Below, piece after piece: positions 15,771 to 27,400 of a DNA stretch of 64,000 nt. Position 1 is the stretch's first letter. The number at the start of each line of letters is the position of its first letter. The notes beneath the pieces were generated by a model. The model was not told the DNA's origin and made no database searches. It worked only from the letters and a program-made list of their open reading frames with translations. Where the stretch lies: positions 372,001-436,000 of the forward strand of contig NZ_FNHV01000005.1 in the NCBI RefSeq assembly GCF_900103585.1, given 5' to 3'. The translations under genes and the position numbers were made by a program. Source of the stretch: Streptomyces sp. cf386 (GTDB lineage Bacteria > Actinomycetota > Actinomycetes > Streptomycetales > Streptomycetaceae).

Positions 15771-18455
15771 CTACGGGAGGTCGTCCGGCATGAGGGTCAT
15801 CAGGTCCGACTCGGAGATGTCGGACAACTCGGCGACGCGGTAGGCCTGACGCTCCGTCATCGCCTGGAACAGCTGGCGGGCCGCGCGTCCGTTGCCGAAG
15901 CCGCGTTCCCGTGGCAACCCGTCGAAGTGGGCGGTCAGGGCCTCACGGGCGCCCGGTGTGAGCTCGTACTGGTGCTGGGCCGCCTGGTGCTCCACGATGC
16001 TGACCAGTTCGGCGGAGCCGTAGTCCTCGAAGAGCAGGGTGCGGTTGAAGCGAGAGGCCAGACCGGGGTTGGAGCGCACGAAGGTCTCCATCTCCCGGGG
16101 GTATCCGGCCACGATCACCACCACGTCGTCCCGGTGGTCCTCCATCAGCTTCAGCAGGGTGGCGATGGCCTCCTGGCCGAAGTCGTTGGTGCCGGCGTAC
16201 TGGGCGAGGGTGTAGGCCTCGTCGATGAAGAGGACACCGCCCCGGGCCTGTTCGAAGACGCGGGTGGTCTTGGGGCCGGTGTGGCCGACGTACTCGCCGA
16301 CGAGCGCCGAGCGGTCGGCCTCGACCAGATGGCCGCGGTCGAGGAGGCCGACGGCGGCGAGGATCCGGCCGTAGAGGCGGGCCACGGTGGTCTTGCCGGT
16401 GCCGGGGTTGCCGGTGAAGACGAGGTGGCGGCTGAGCGGGGGCGCGGCGAGGCCCATCTCCTCGCGGCGGCGCACCGTCTGCATCAGTTTCACCAGGGAC
16501 GACACGTCGTTCTTGACGCGGTCCAGGCCTGCCAGTCCGTCGAGTTCGGCGAGCAGGTCCTCCAGGGTGTCCTCGGCGGGGGCGTCGGTCTCCCGCGCTC
16601 CGGTCGCCGCGGCCGTGTCCCCGCCCGCGGTGGCCGGGAGGGCCTCGACTCGGCCGGTGGGCAGGGCGGGGTGGGTCACGTTGCGCGACACGCAGTCGTC
16701 GAACACCGGTCGGGCTCCCTTCTCGGCGGCCACGTCCTCCTCGGCGTCCCGCACCACACAGCCGCGCAGCACGGGCGCGCTGCCGGCCGCCATGTGGACG
16801 GCCGGGAACGCCTCACCGTCGTGGCCGGCGCCGGTGAAGACGCACTCCTCGAAGGTGCCGCGCGCCTTCTCGCCGACGAACAGGCTGTTCTTGCCGGTGC
16901 GGGCCACGGTGACGGCCTTGACGCGCGGTTCGGCCGCAGGGCCCAGGACCAGTCCGGAGCCGGTCGCGTCGCGCACCGTGCAGTCCTCGATCCTGGGGGT
17001 CGCGCGCTCGCCGACGACCAGGCCCGCGGTGCCGGTGCCGCTGATCCGGCAGTCCCGCAGCACGGCCGACGTGCCGGTACCGCAGGTGATGCCGGCGCGC
17101 TCGGCCTCGGTGACGTCGCACTCCTCCAGAACGACCGTGCCGGTGGACTCGGCGCTGATGCCGGTGCGTCCGCGCAGCACGGACAGCCCGCGCACCCGGG
17201 CCCCGGCGGCGGCGTCGATCTGCAGGCCCGACAGTCCGCAGTCGCTGATGCGGACGCCCTCGACGGTGAGCTCGGCCCGGTCGGTGGCCCGGACGCCGTG
17301 TTCGGGGGTGGAGCCGATCCGGCAGTCGGTGAGCGACAGCCGGGAGTCGTCGCAGGCGTGCACGGCGCTGAAGCCGCAGTCCCGCACATCGGTCGACGCA
17401 AGGCTCACCTGCGAACGGTCGCCGGCCAGCAGCCCGTTGGCCCGGCTGCCGTGCACCGAGGTGCCTTCCGCGGACAGCCGCGCGGCGCCCCGGGCCACCA
17501 GACACGAACCGTACGGTCGGTCCACCTGGCAGTCGACGAGTACGACCGTGCTGTCGTCGTCGGCGCTGACGCCGGGTCCGGAGCCGCCCCGTACCCGGGT
17601 GGTGAACAGCAGCACGTCACCGGCCCCGGAGACGGCGACCCCGTCCGCCCCGGTGCCCAGCACCTGGCAGTCGGCGAGCACCACACCGCCCTCCGCGACC
17701 TCGGGACGCCCCGGGTTTCCCTCGGGTCGGCGGGAGCTCCCCAGCACCCGTACGCCTTCCGCGCCCGTCTCCTCCAGCCGGCAGTCCAGCGCGGCCACCG
17801 ACGCCTCGTCCTCGACCAGCAGTCCGCTGCGGCCGGGCCCGTTGATCCGGCAGTCGCGCAGCACCGCGGTGGCCCGGCCCCGCACCCGGACCCCGGATCC
17901 GGTGACGCCACGGACGGTGAGCCCGAGGACCTCCGCAGTGGTGGCGGAGCCCAGGACGACTCCGGTGCCGTCGACGTCCTCGACCGCCGTGTCGGTCACC
18001 TCGGTCGCGCCGGTCGTGTTGGCGTGCACCCCGGCCAGGGCGGCACCGGAGACCCGGCAGCCGCGCAGGGTCAGCGACGCGGCGCCGCCCGCCTCGACAC
18101 GGCCGCCGGAGATCTCGCACCCGTCCAGTTCCAGGCCGCCCGCGGCGACGAGCACGGCGGGCAGCGCCGGGTCCTGGCCGATCAGCGCGAGGCCGTCGAC
18201 GCGGACGCCGGGGGCGGTGATGTCCAGGACCGGGCGGCCGGGGTCCGCCGCCAACAGTCGTACGGCATGGTCCGGCCCTTCCTCGGGCAGCAGGCTGACC
18301 GCGCGGTCCAGGACCAGCACCTCGACATAGTCGCCGGGGGCGATGCGGATCTCGTCGCCGTCGGCCGCGGCGCGTACGGCGGAGGTGATGCTGCGGTGGG
18401 CGCCGCGGCCCTTGGGGGCGACCCGGTGCACGGCGGGGATGGCGGGGGCGGTCAC
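15771..18455 (-). CDS. Beta-helix / EccA-like AAA+ ATPase fusion
   Basis: Predicted 894 residues from a GTG overlapping the giant gene's stop (GTGA). Residues about 20-590 are a right-handed parallel beta-helix: dozens of turns of roughly 22-25 residues of the type CRVSGA...VTDTAVEDVDGTGVVLG. Residues about 625-894 are an AAA+ domain of the CbxX/CfqX and EccA C-terminal type: Walker A GNPGTGKTT at 682-690, Walker B GGVLFIDEA near 742, and a small lid domain with GFGNGRAARQLFQAM. EccA-like ATPases are cytoplasmic chaperones of type VII substrates; in EccA the N-terminal part is TPR-like, whereas here it is a beta-helix. A substrate-handling or disassembly role for the giant protein is inferred. 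Confidence 0.85.
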   Translation of the reverse strand: MTAPAIPAVHRVAPKGRGAHRSITSAVRAAADGDEIRIAPGDYVEVLVLDRAVSLLPEEGPDHAVRLLAADPGRPVLDITAPGVRVDGLALIGQDPALPAVLVAAGGLELDGCEISGGRVEAGGAASLTLRGCRVSGAALAGVHANTTGATEVTDTAVEDVDGTGVVLGSATTAEVLGLTVRGVTGSGVRVRGRATAVLRDCRINGPGRSGLLVEDEASVAALDCRLEETGAEGVRVLGSSRRPEGNPGRPEVAEGGVVLADCQVLGTGADGVAVSGAGDVLLFTTRVRGGSGPGVSADDDSTVVLVDCQVDRPYGSCLVARGAARLSAEGTSVHGSRANGLLAGDRSQVSLASTDVRDCGFSAVHACDDSRLSLTDCRIGSTPEHGVRATDRAELTVEGVRISDCGLSGLQIDAAAGARVRGLSVLRGRTGISAESTGTVVLEECDVTEAERAGITCGTGTSAVLRDCRISGTGTAGLVVGERATPRIEDCTVRDATGSGLVLGPAAEPRVKAVTVARTGKNSLFVGEKARGTFEECVFTGAGHDGEAFPAVHMAAGSAPVLRGCVVRDAEEDVAAEKGARPVFDDCVSRNVTHPALPTGRVEALPATAGGDTAAATGARETDAPAEDTLEDLLAELDGLAGLDRVKNDVSSLVKLMQTVRRREEMGLAAPPLSRHLVFTGNPGTGKTTVARLYGRILAAVGLLDRGHLVEADRSALVGEYVGHTGPKTTRVFEQARGGVLFIDEAYTLAQYAGTNDFGQEAIATLLKLMEDHRDDVVVIVAGYPREMETFVRSNPGLASRFNRTLLFEDYGSAELVSIVEHQAAQHQYELTPGAREALTAHFDGLPRERGFGNGRAARQLFQAMTERQAYRVAELSDISESDLMTLMPDDLP

Positions 18456-21400
18456 GGGAGCTCCATTCCCTCGGTGAGTGCGGCGGGTTGATCGGCCGGG
18501 GGCTGCGGGGCAGGCGCCGGTGTGGTGGACGTGGACGGGAACGCGCGGCTCGGTTGGACGTTCGCGCCGTTCTGGCCGGTGAGGAAGGAGTTGATGATGC
18601 CCGCGGTGAGGGCTTCCGTGGTCTGCCAGAGGTAGTCGCCGGGGCCGAGCCGGTGGAAGACGCGCGAGCCTGCGGTGGCGTGCCAGGCGTAGCGGGTGAG
18701 TCCGCTGGTGACGCCGGTGAGCGCCGAGGCCGCCGCGTTCCAGGCGCCTGCTTCGAGGGCGTCGAGGCCGGTGCGCTTCTCGCCGTTGACGCCGAACACC
18801 GCCGCGTTGACGGTGCCGTTGACGAAGCCCGTGAGCACGCCGACGCCCAGGTTGTTGAAGAAGTCGTAGCTGCCGGAGCGCCAGCGGGTGGGGTTCTCAT
18901 AGGCCGACCACTCGCCGGGCCAGTCGTCCTTGGACGCCTGCGGGTGGCGGTTGAAGTCCATGCCCTGGTCGAGGTTGGTCAGGCCGTTCTTGAGATAGCC
19001 GAGCCGTGTCGTGTCGTAGAGGACGTTGACGCCGGTGCGGATGGCGCCGCCGATGGCAGCGTTGAGCAGCGCCCGTTCGAAAGCCTGCGTCGGGTCGAAC
19101 CGGGTGTTGTTGATGTCGGCGACGATCGCGGACACGGCGAAACTCGTGCCGAACTCGATCAGATAGCCCATGGTGAAGTCGGTGAGCACCTTGCGCACCT
19201 GGTGGCGCCACATCGGCATGGCGCGCGAGGAGCCGTCCTCGACGCCGGTCCAGATCTCGTGGAACACATCGCGGAACTCCCGGTTCACACCGCGCAGTTC
19301 GGTGGTGTAGCCGCGGAAGTCGACCTCCCGGCCGATCAGCCGCCAGCTGCGGTGCCCGTCCAGGCCCACCTGTCCACCGACGCTGGGCAGGCTGCTGATT
19401 TCCGGCAGCTTGGCGACGTCGAAGGTCGACCAGCGGCCGAAGGCGTCGGTGGCCCAGACCCGCCCGGCGATGGTGCGCTGGGCCACCAGCCGGCCGTCCT
19501 GGTATTCCCGCCACTGGCCCCACAGCGACTCCGACTCGCGGTACCGGCCCGGCACGCCTTCGACGGGGTCGCGGCGGTGGCGCACCGTGCCCATGTCCCA
19601 CTCCCGCCAGACCTCACCGTCGACGGTCACGGACACGGGCGGCTCGAAGTGCCGCCTGGATGCGGAGAGCAGCTCGGACAGAGTGGACCCGCCGGTGCTC
19701 AATGTGGGTGTGACGGGCGTCGGGGGAATCTCCACCGTGTACGCGAACTCGCGGACCCGGCCGCCGTTCCGCCGCCGTACGACCTCGTCGCCGATGCGGT
19801 CGGTCCAGCGGCCCTTGGCGAGGTCCTGGTGGTCGCGGATGCCCTGCGAGTGGACGGTGCCGTCGGCGTCGGTCTTCCGCCAGATCCAGGTGTCGTCGTC
19901 CCGCCGGGTGGCGTCGATCCAGACGGTGCCGTTGTCGGTGGCGGTGCGCTCCCGGAGCGCTTCGAGCTTGCCGTTGTCCAGCCGCTTGAAGTCGGTGAAC
20001 GAGTCGTCCCAGACCGGGGAGTACAGCGAGCCGCGACTCTGCCTGCGTACGCCCTCGGTGACGTTTCCTTCGGCGTCGGTGGCCTTCCAGGTCCAGGTGC
20101 GGTGGCGGGGGTTGCCGTGCGCCTCGACGTGAAGATCGCCCCAGTGGTCGCGGCGGCCCGTGATCTGCATCTGGGTGTTCTTGTCCACCCATACGCCGGA
20201 GACGTCGTCGGTGCCGATGCCGCGCGCGGGGTTGTCGGCGAGGTATTCGCGTACGCCCGTGCCCTGCGAACGCATCGACAGCACCTCGTCGCCGGCGGCG
20301 TTGCGGAACACGTCCTCGAAGTGGCCGTCGACGGCGATGTGGCGGGTGCCAAAGACCCCGCTCGTCGTGTCCCGCCAGGGCAGTTCGTACGAGGCCGGGT
20401 TCCCGTTCCGCTTCGGGGCCGGGGCCCACTGCTTGGGATCGGTGAGGCTGCGGCCCACCTCGATGACGTTGCCGTTCTCCAGCTTGCGGGTCTCGCGGAC
20501 GAGCCGGCCGAACTGGTCGATGTCCTGCCAGCTGTGACCGCCGTGCGAGACGAGCCTGACACCGCGCAGGCTGCTGCCGTCCGGCGCGATCTCGGTCCAC
20601 TTGGACACCTGGAACTGCGAGTCGCCGGTGGCGAAGTTCCGGAAGAAGTCCTGGAACCGGTTCTGGCCCGCCCCCGAGTACCAGAAGGCCGCCGGGAGGC
20701 GCTGGTCGGAGATCCGGACGACGTGGATGGTGCCGCCGTCCGCGAGTTGCTCGGAGAGCTCCTCGATGATGTCGATCGGTTTGTTGTTCGGTCCGATGGC
20801 CGTGTGCAGTGCGGGGTCCACGCGCGTGCCCGCGGGCGCGTGTCCGGGCACCACGGGATGTTCCGTGTACAGGCGGGAGCCGTGGTAGCCGTCCAGCGGC
20901 CAGATGTTGCCGCGCTGCTGGGCGAGGGTCCGCTGCCCGGTGGCGGGGTCGAGGAAGCTGTCCTTGAAGCCGATGCGGTTCCAGGACCAGTCGCGGGTTC
21001 CGGACAGCACCTCGGTGCCGTCGGTGTTGAACCGTGTCCAGCTCCAGTCGCCCGACGCGTTCTTCTCCGCCCGGATCAGGCCGCCGTCGAGGGCCTTGGT
21101 GTACGTCCGGACGTCGAGGACGTCCACGGGGGCCCAGCGGTTCGAGAGTGTGTCGTGGATGGTCCGGCGGTCGTTGTCCCAGATCCGCTCCCCGGAGCGC
21201 ACCTTGGTCCCGGCCTCGTCGAACTCGGTCCACCTGGCGCGGCCGACCCGGTCCACGTCGACTTGGAGGACGTTCCCGTTGCGCAGGACCTCGCGCTCGA
21301 AAAGCGTCACATTGCCGTCCCCGGTCAGCTTGAACTGGCCGGTGGCCGACTTCTCCACCTTGGCTGTCGCGTAGCGGCCGGTGAGGGGGGTGCCCGTGGG

Positions 21401-24400
21401 GTCGACCCGAACCGCCTTCCCGGTCACATGGTCGATCTGCCAGTACTGGCCGCCCGGCTTGCCGCCCTTGACGCGTACGGCGACGGTCTCCTCCAGCACC
21501 TTGACGCCCTGGGCGTCGAGCACCGTCCGCTCCAGCGGCTGGACCCCCTTGCCGGTGGAGGTGAGCGCGATACGGCCGTCGTCGAGCCGCTCCACGCGCA
21601 GGGTGAGGGACGGATTGCCCGAGGTGTCGAGCACGCGCGGCACACCGTCGGGGGCGCCCGCGTCGAAGCGGAGCAGGCCCCGGTCGCCGGAGAGTTGGAC
21701 GTCCCGCAGGGCGAGGGTGCCCTCGGGGCCGTAGTGCCATTTGGTCGTGCCTGCGGTGTCGGTGAGGGTGAAGCCGCCGCGCAGCTCTGTCGGGGTGTTC
21801 GGGGCGAGAGGCGTGACGGTGAAGGCGTCGTCGGCCACGCGGGTGCCCACGAACTCGACAGAGTCGGGGGTCCAACCGCCTTCTGCCGCACGGCCGGTGA
21901 GCCCGAGCTTCGTGCCGTCGAGTTCGGCGGGGCCGCCCCTGAGGAACACCTCCTGGTAGAGCAGCTCGCGGTTGGCGCCGAAGCCCGAGCTCAGGTCCGT
22001 CGGGGTGTGCGTGACGGTGAAGCGGCTGCCGCCCGGGCCGGTACCGTGCGGGGTGGGCGTGACGGTGAAGTCGCCGAAGGCGCGGCTGCCGCCGTTCTGC
22101 AGGTCCTCCAGGCGGGTCGCCAGCGGCAGGTCGAGGTACTGCCGCATGGCGGTGGCGGCACCCTGCCGGATCCCCTCGTGGGCCTGCGCGGTCAGCTGCC
22201 GGAACTGGTCGTGGAGGAGGTCGGAGCCGAGGCCGAACCGGTTCAGCGAGTCGGTGGCGTCACCCGCGAGCTGCTGCACGCGCAGGACGTCCAGGTTCTG
22301 GAGGGCGTGGGAGCCGGGTGCGAGGTGCAGGAACTCCATGGCGCCGGAGATGCCCGACAGGTCCGCTGCCGCGCCGTCCGGTACGCCCCGCACGCCCGAG
22401 GCCTCGTCGAGGGTGCGCTCGAAGAGCTGGGTGATGTCGGTGAGGGCGTCGTCCAGGAGGTCCTCCTCCGGGATGGCGTTGAGGGGGAAGCGCTCCGCCA
22501 GCGGGTCGACCAGGCGGGTCGGCTCCAGGTCGCGGGCGCCCTCGGTGAACCGCAGGAAGCCGGAGCCGTCGCGGGCCGGCAGGTCACGGAAGACGAGGGC
22601 ACCGCTCCGGTCGAAGTGGAAGCGGCTGCCGGTGACGGTGTCGGTGAGGGTGAAGCCGCCGGGAAGCCGCCCGGCGAGCGGTCCTTCGGTGGCGGTGAGC
22701 TGCATGGATCTGATGGAACCGGCCGGACCGTTCTCGATGACCTCCATGGTTCCGTCGGCCGCGTTGAGGTGCACCGAGATCCGCAGGCCGGGGGGTAGCC
22801 CCTCCCCGGCGAGCACGAACTCGCGGCCCACCAAGGAGCCGTCGTGGGCGAAGGTCCACGTGGTGTTCCGGGCCGGGTCGGTGACGGCGAACCTGCCGCC
22901 CTCCAGCGCTTCGACCGTGAAGTCGGCGCCGCGGACCGTCCCGTCCGCCGCCGGGGCGCGGTCGAGGAGTCCGAGGCGGAAGGATCCCGGTGCCGTGTCG
23001 GTGGACGGCACGCGCACCATCCGTATCTCGAGGTCCGCGAGATCCTCCGCGCCGGACAGCCGGATCCCGGGCGTCCGCTCCAGGACTCCCTGCCAGTGCT
23101 GGTCCACGGCCTGCCAGAGCGCGCGGTCGTCGAGGGCGGGCAAGGCGTCCGGGCCGGGCAGACGCAGGGCGGTGGATTCGTCGAGGCCGGGCAGGCGCAG
23201 GTCCGTGCCGAGGGACAGGTCGGACACGGGGCGCGTGCCGCCCGATGCCTCATCCAGGGTGCGCTCGAAGATCCGGGCGAGGTCGTCCAGGCCGGACGCG
23301 CCGCCCAGGTCGTCGAGCCGGACGGGCGGCACATCGGGCGCGCCCTCGGTGAAGCGGAGGATGCCCGAGCCGTCCCGGGCCGGTACGTCGCGGAAGGCGA
23401 GGTCGAGGTCGGCGTCGTAGTGGAAGCGGCTGCCCGTGACGCTGTCGGTCAGGGTGAAACCGCCCGGCAGACGGTCCTGGAGCGTGCGGTCGATCGTGGT
23501 GAGCGGGAACGAGTCGGTGACGCCGCGAGGGCCGACCAGCCCGACGACCCTGGTGGCCATGCCGTCGGTCATGGTCGCGGGCGTGGACCTGAACCACAGG
23601 CCGGACGGCAGCCCCAGGCCGTTGTCGACGAGCGCCGTCTCACGGGCCAGGAACTCGCCCGCGTTGCTGAACTCCCAGCGGGTGGTCCCGGCCGGGTCGG
23701 TGACACGGAACGCACCGCTGTCCAGGCGCTCCACGGTGAACCGCGGCTGTGACCCGGCCCCGTGGGGTGTCGGGGTGGCCTGCGTGATGTCCAGCCGGAT
23801 GGCATCGGGCGCGCCGTCGGTGATCCGGAACTCCAGCCCCGCCAGGTCGCCCACGCCGGACAACCGCACGTCGTGGAACGGGGTCAGCCGGGTGAGCGAC
23901 AGGTCGGTGGGCGATGCGGTGTCCGTCAGACGTGCCACGCTCGGCGCGTCGCCACCGGCGGTCCACTCGATCCGCGGCAGGTCGGCCGCGACGCCGTCCA
24001 GCGCGCTGTTCTCGGGGATGTGCAGTCCGCTGATCTCGGGAGTGTTCTCGGGGATGGAGTGGAGCGGGAACCTCTCGGACAGCGGGCCGCCGAAGTCGTC
24101 GAGAGCCGTCGGCGGGACGGTGTTCGTGCCCGGCACGGTCGTCCCGGCCGTGTCCAGCCGGATCGGCGGAGCCTCCGCGGGCAGGTCCACGAACTGGCCG
24201 GCCCGGTCGAAGACGAACCGGTTGCCGTCCGCCAGGTCGGTCACCGCGAAGCCGCCGGACGGCAGCCGTCCGGCCGCGTCACCCGGCAGCCGTACGACGG
24301 AGAAGGCGCCGTCGCCCAGCCCCGGCGCGGCCACCCGGAACGCGGGAACCATGTCGCCGCCCGGCCCTCGGGTGAACGTCGTGACGAGCCGTGCGTCGGT

Positions 24401-27400
24401 CAGCGCACCGCCGACGTGGCCGGAGAGCACCAGCTCCTCGGACAGCCGGGTCCCGTCCAGGTCGAACCGTGCGGTCCAGGCCCCGTCCGGCGTCCCCACC
24501 TTCACCCCGGTGACCACACCGAACGCGCCCTTGACCGGGTCGACCACCACACCGGTACCGGCCATCGGCACGCCGTCCGGGCCGACCACCCGGGGCAGCG
24601 CGCCCATCTCGGGTGTCGCGTCGAACCGCAGGAAGGCGTCCCGGCCCGGGATGCGCAAGTCGACGAGTTCCAGGGCACGGTCGGCGGTGTAGTGCAGACG
24701 TACGTCCCCCAGCGCGTCGGTGAGTGTGACACCGTCTCCGGCGCGTGGCGTGCTGTGCCACTCCACGCGTATGCCGGTCTGCCCCGGGTCCGTCAGCCGC
24801 AGTTCGCTCAGGGGCGGCGGCGCGTCGAAGCGGCTCAGCTGGGACGACTCCGACAGATAGCCGAGATCCAGTTCGTCGCCCAGGTCGCTCAGCCGGCCGG
24901 GGCTGTGCGCTCCGATGCCGCCCAGGTCGTCGAGTGCGGAGGTCCCGCCCAGGTCCAGCTGGTCCAGCAGCCGCAGCTGGTCGTCGAGGGACAGTCCGCG
25001 GAAGTCGTCGGCGCCGATGCCCGACGGGCCCTCCGCGTGCAGGCGCAGGTCACCCGCGAGGTCGGGCATGGGGTTGCGGCCCGCGAAGTTGGGGTTCGGG
25101 ATCCACTCGACGATGTTGTGCTGTGCGTCGAGCTGGTACGCGCCGCGGATGAACTCCGGGGCGATGCCGCCGGGGAAGGCGATCTCGCGCTCCGCCTCCC
25201 AGCCCGACGCCTTCCACGCCTCGGTGCCCTCGGCGCGTTGGAAGGTCCTGCCGACGTCGATACCGCCGGGTGCCTCGATCTCGTACTTGAAGGTCCCGTC
25301 CCAGATCAGGTTCTGGTCGGTCGTCGTGCTCACGAACGCCGACGGCTGGCCGGTCCTGACCATGGAGTCGAGGTTGGTGTCCAGGGGGTCGCGCGGGCGG
25401 AGGCCGTCGCTGAAGATCTGGTCCACGCTCCGCTTGCCGCCGATGCGCCACAGCGTTTCGTCGGTCGTGCGCCAGACCGGCGCCGGAGTGATGGCCGAGA
25501 TGTCGACGGAACGGTCGGCGGCGGCCGCCAGCCGGTCCAGGCCGTTCAGCGAGGGCAGGGTGACGTCGTCGAGGTGCACCGGCGGCGCGGTGAGGTCCTG
25601 GCGGAGGGACACCGGGGTCAGATCGCCGAGGTCGGTGGGGCGGCCGTCCGGGCCGAAGCGGGTGACGATGCCGTCGGGGCCGGTGACCGTGAAGTGGCCT
25701 TCGGTCAACTGCACCTTGACGTCGGGGACGATCCCGGTGTCCGACCTGACGACCCAGTTGACGGTCGGCCCGGGTTCCATGGTGATCCAGCGTCCGGTGG
25801 GCTGCCCGAGGTCGTCCAGGAGCTTCAGTTCGCCGACGGGCAGGTGTGCTCCCGGTCCATCCAGGCGGGTCATCATCACCGTGATGTTCTGGCGGACGGA
25901 GTTCAGGTTCATCCCCAGCCGGTCGAACTCGATCCGCGCCTGGTTGAACTTCAACTCGGCGGCACTCAGGTCGAGTTGGGTCTCGGCACGACGCAGTGGC
26001 GGTACGTCGGGCAGGTCCGCGACCTGGGTGAGCCTCTGGCCGGCCGTGTCCAGGTCGAAGGCGGCGTTCTGTGCCCTGACCCAGGCCTGGAAGCGGTCGG
26101 CGCCGGCCTTGCCGACGGCGCCGCCCGTGATGATCTCCCGCAGGGTGAGCGGCGGGAAGCCGGTCGGTGCCGTGACGGTCTTGCTGACGAGGTCGTTCTT
26201 CAGCGGCCCCATTCCCAGCAACTCCCGTGCACGGCCCATGTCCCCGGGGGCGTCCGGGAGCAGCCGCGCCAGGTCGTCGAGCCTGAAGCCGAGCCGCGTC
26301 GGCGAGTCCGGGCCGGTGAACTTCCCCACCAGCGGACCGGTGCCCAGCTCCTCGGGGTCCAGGACGCGGATCGTCACCTCGTCCTTGAGCCCGACATGGA
26401 TGTTCACCGGGTCGGTCTTGCCGATGCGCAGGATCACCCCGTCCGGTACGACGTCGACGAGGTCGATCTCACCGTCGAGGATCTTGCGCAGCTGGCCCGT
26501 GGTGAGACCGCCGAGCTTGCCGTCGACGCTGAAGGGCGCCAGCTCCGCCAGCTCCGCCAGCTCGTCCAGGGGCTTCAGCAGACCCGCCTGGGTGCGGTCG
26601 AGGCCCACGAAGGCGTCCAGGTCCCGCAGCCGGGTGACCGCGCTCTGCGGCTGCTCCAGCAGGACGGACCGGGGGCCGGTGAGGGTCTTGCCGCCCAACT
26701 CGTCGAGGTCGTCGAGGGTGTTGAGGGCGGTGCGGAACTGCGGCGGGAGCAGTCCGTCGGCCCCCAGGTCCCTCACCTCGACGATCCCGTTGCGGAGCAG
26801 GGGCCCGAGGCGGGAGCCGAGGGCGTCCAGGTCGCTCATGGCGACCGGCTCCACCAGGTCGTCGAAGGTGCCGGAGAACCGGTTCGGCGATGTCCCCGGC
26901 ACGCGGGGCAGGGAACTGGAGCTCGTGGAGCGCGGCAGCATGGCCGGCGGGGGCGTGAACTCGGTCAGTTCCTCGACCGCGTCGTCCCAGGCCCGGGTGC
27001 CGGGCACGACCAGCTTGCCGGGCTCCCCGAGCGGCCTCGTCGCTTCGGGGGTGAACAGTCCTCGGGCGGTCCTCCCGGACAGGTCGCCTGCGACGGAGGC
27101 CGCGCCCCTGCCGAGGATGGCGCCGATCGGGGGCTTGCCGCCCAGGCCGCGTTGCATGATGCCCGTGCGCCAGGCGCCCCGGAAGCCGAACCTGGCGAGC
27201 TCGGAGTAGCGCAGCGGCAGGAACGCGGACAGCATGAAGTCGAAGGCCCGGCCGACGTTGGTGAGCGCGTAGACGCCCAGCCGCCGGCCCATGCCGCCCC
27301 CGACGAACCCGGTCGTCATGAAGAAGTCCCGGCGCACCGCGAACCGCCCCCACCGCACCGCGCCCCTGGAGAAGCCGCTCGCGAAGCGCATGGCGTTCGC

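Noticed and set aside
18488..22798. A 1436-codon frame on the plus strand, and a similar 1563-codon frame at 23762-28453
   Set aside because: Both are antisense to the giant gene and have the Val/Gly/Asp-rich, motif-free composition typical of antisense frames in high-GC coding DNA.
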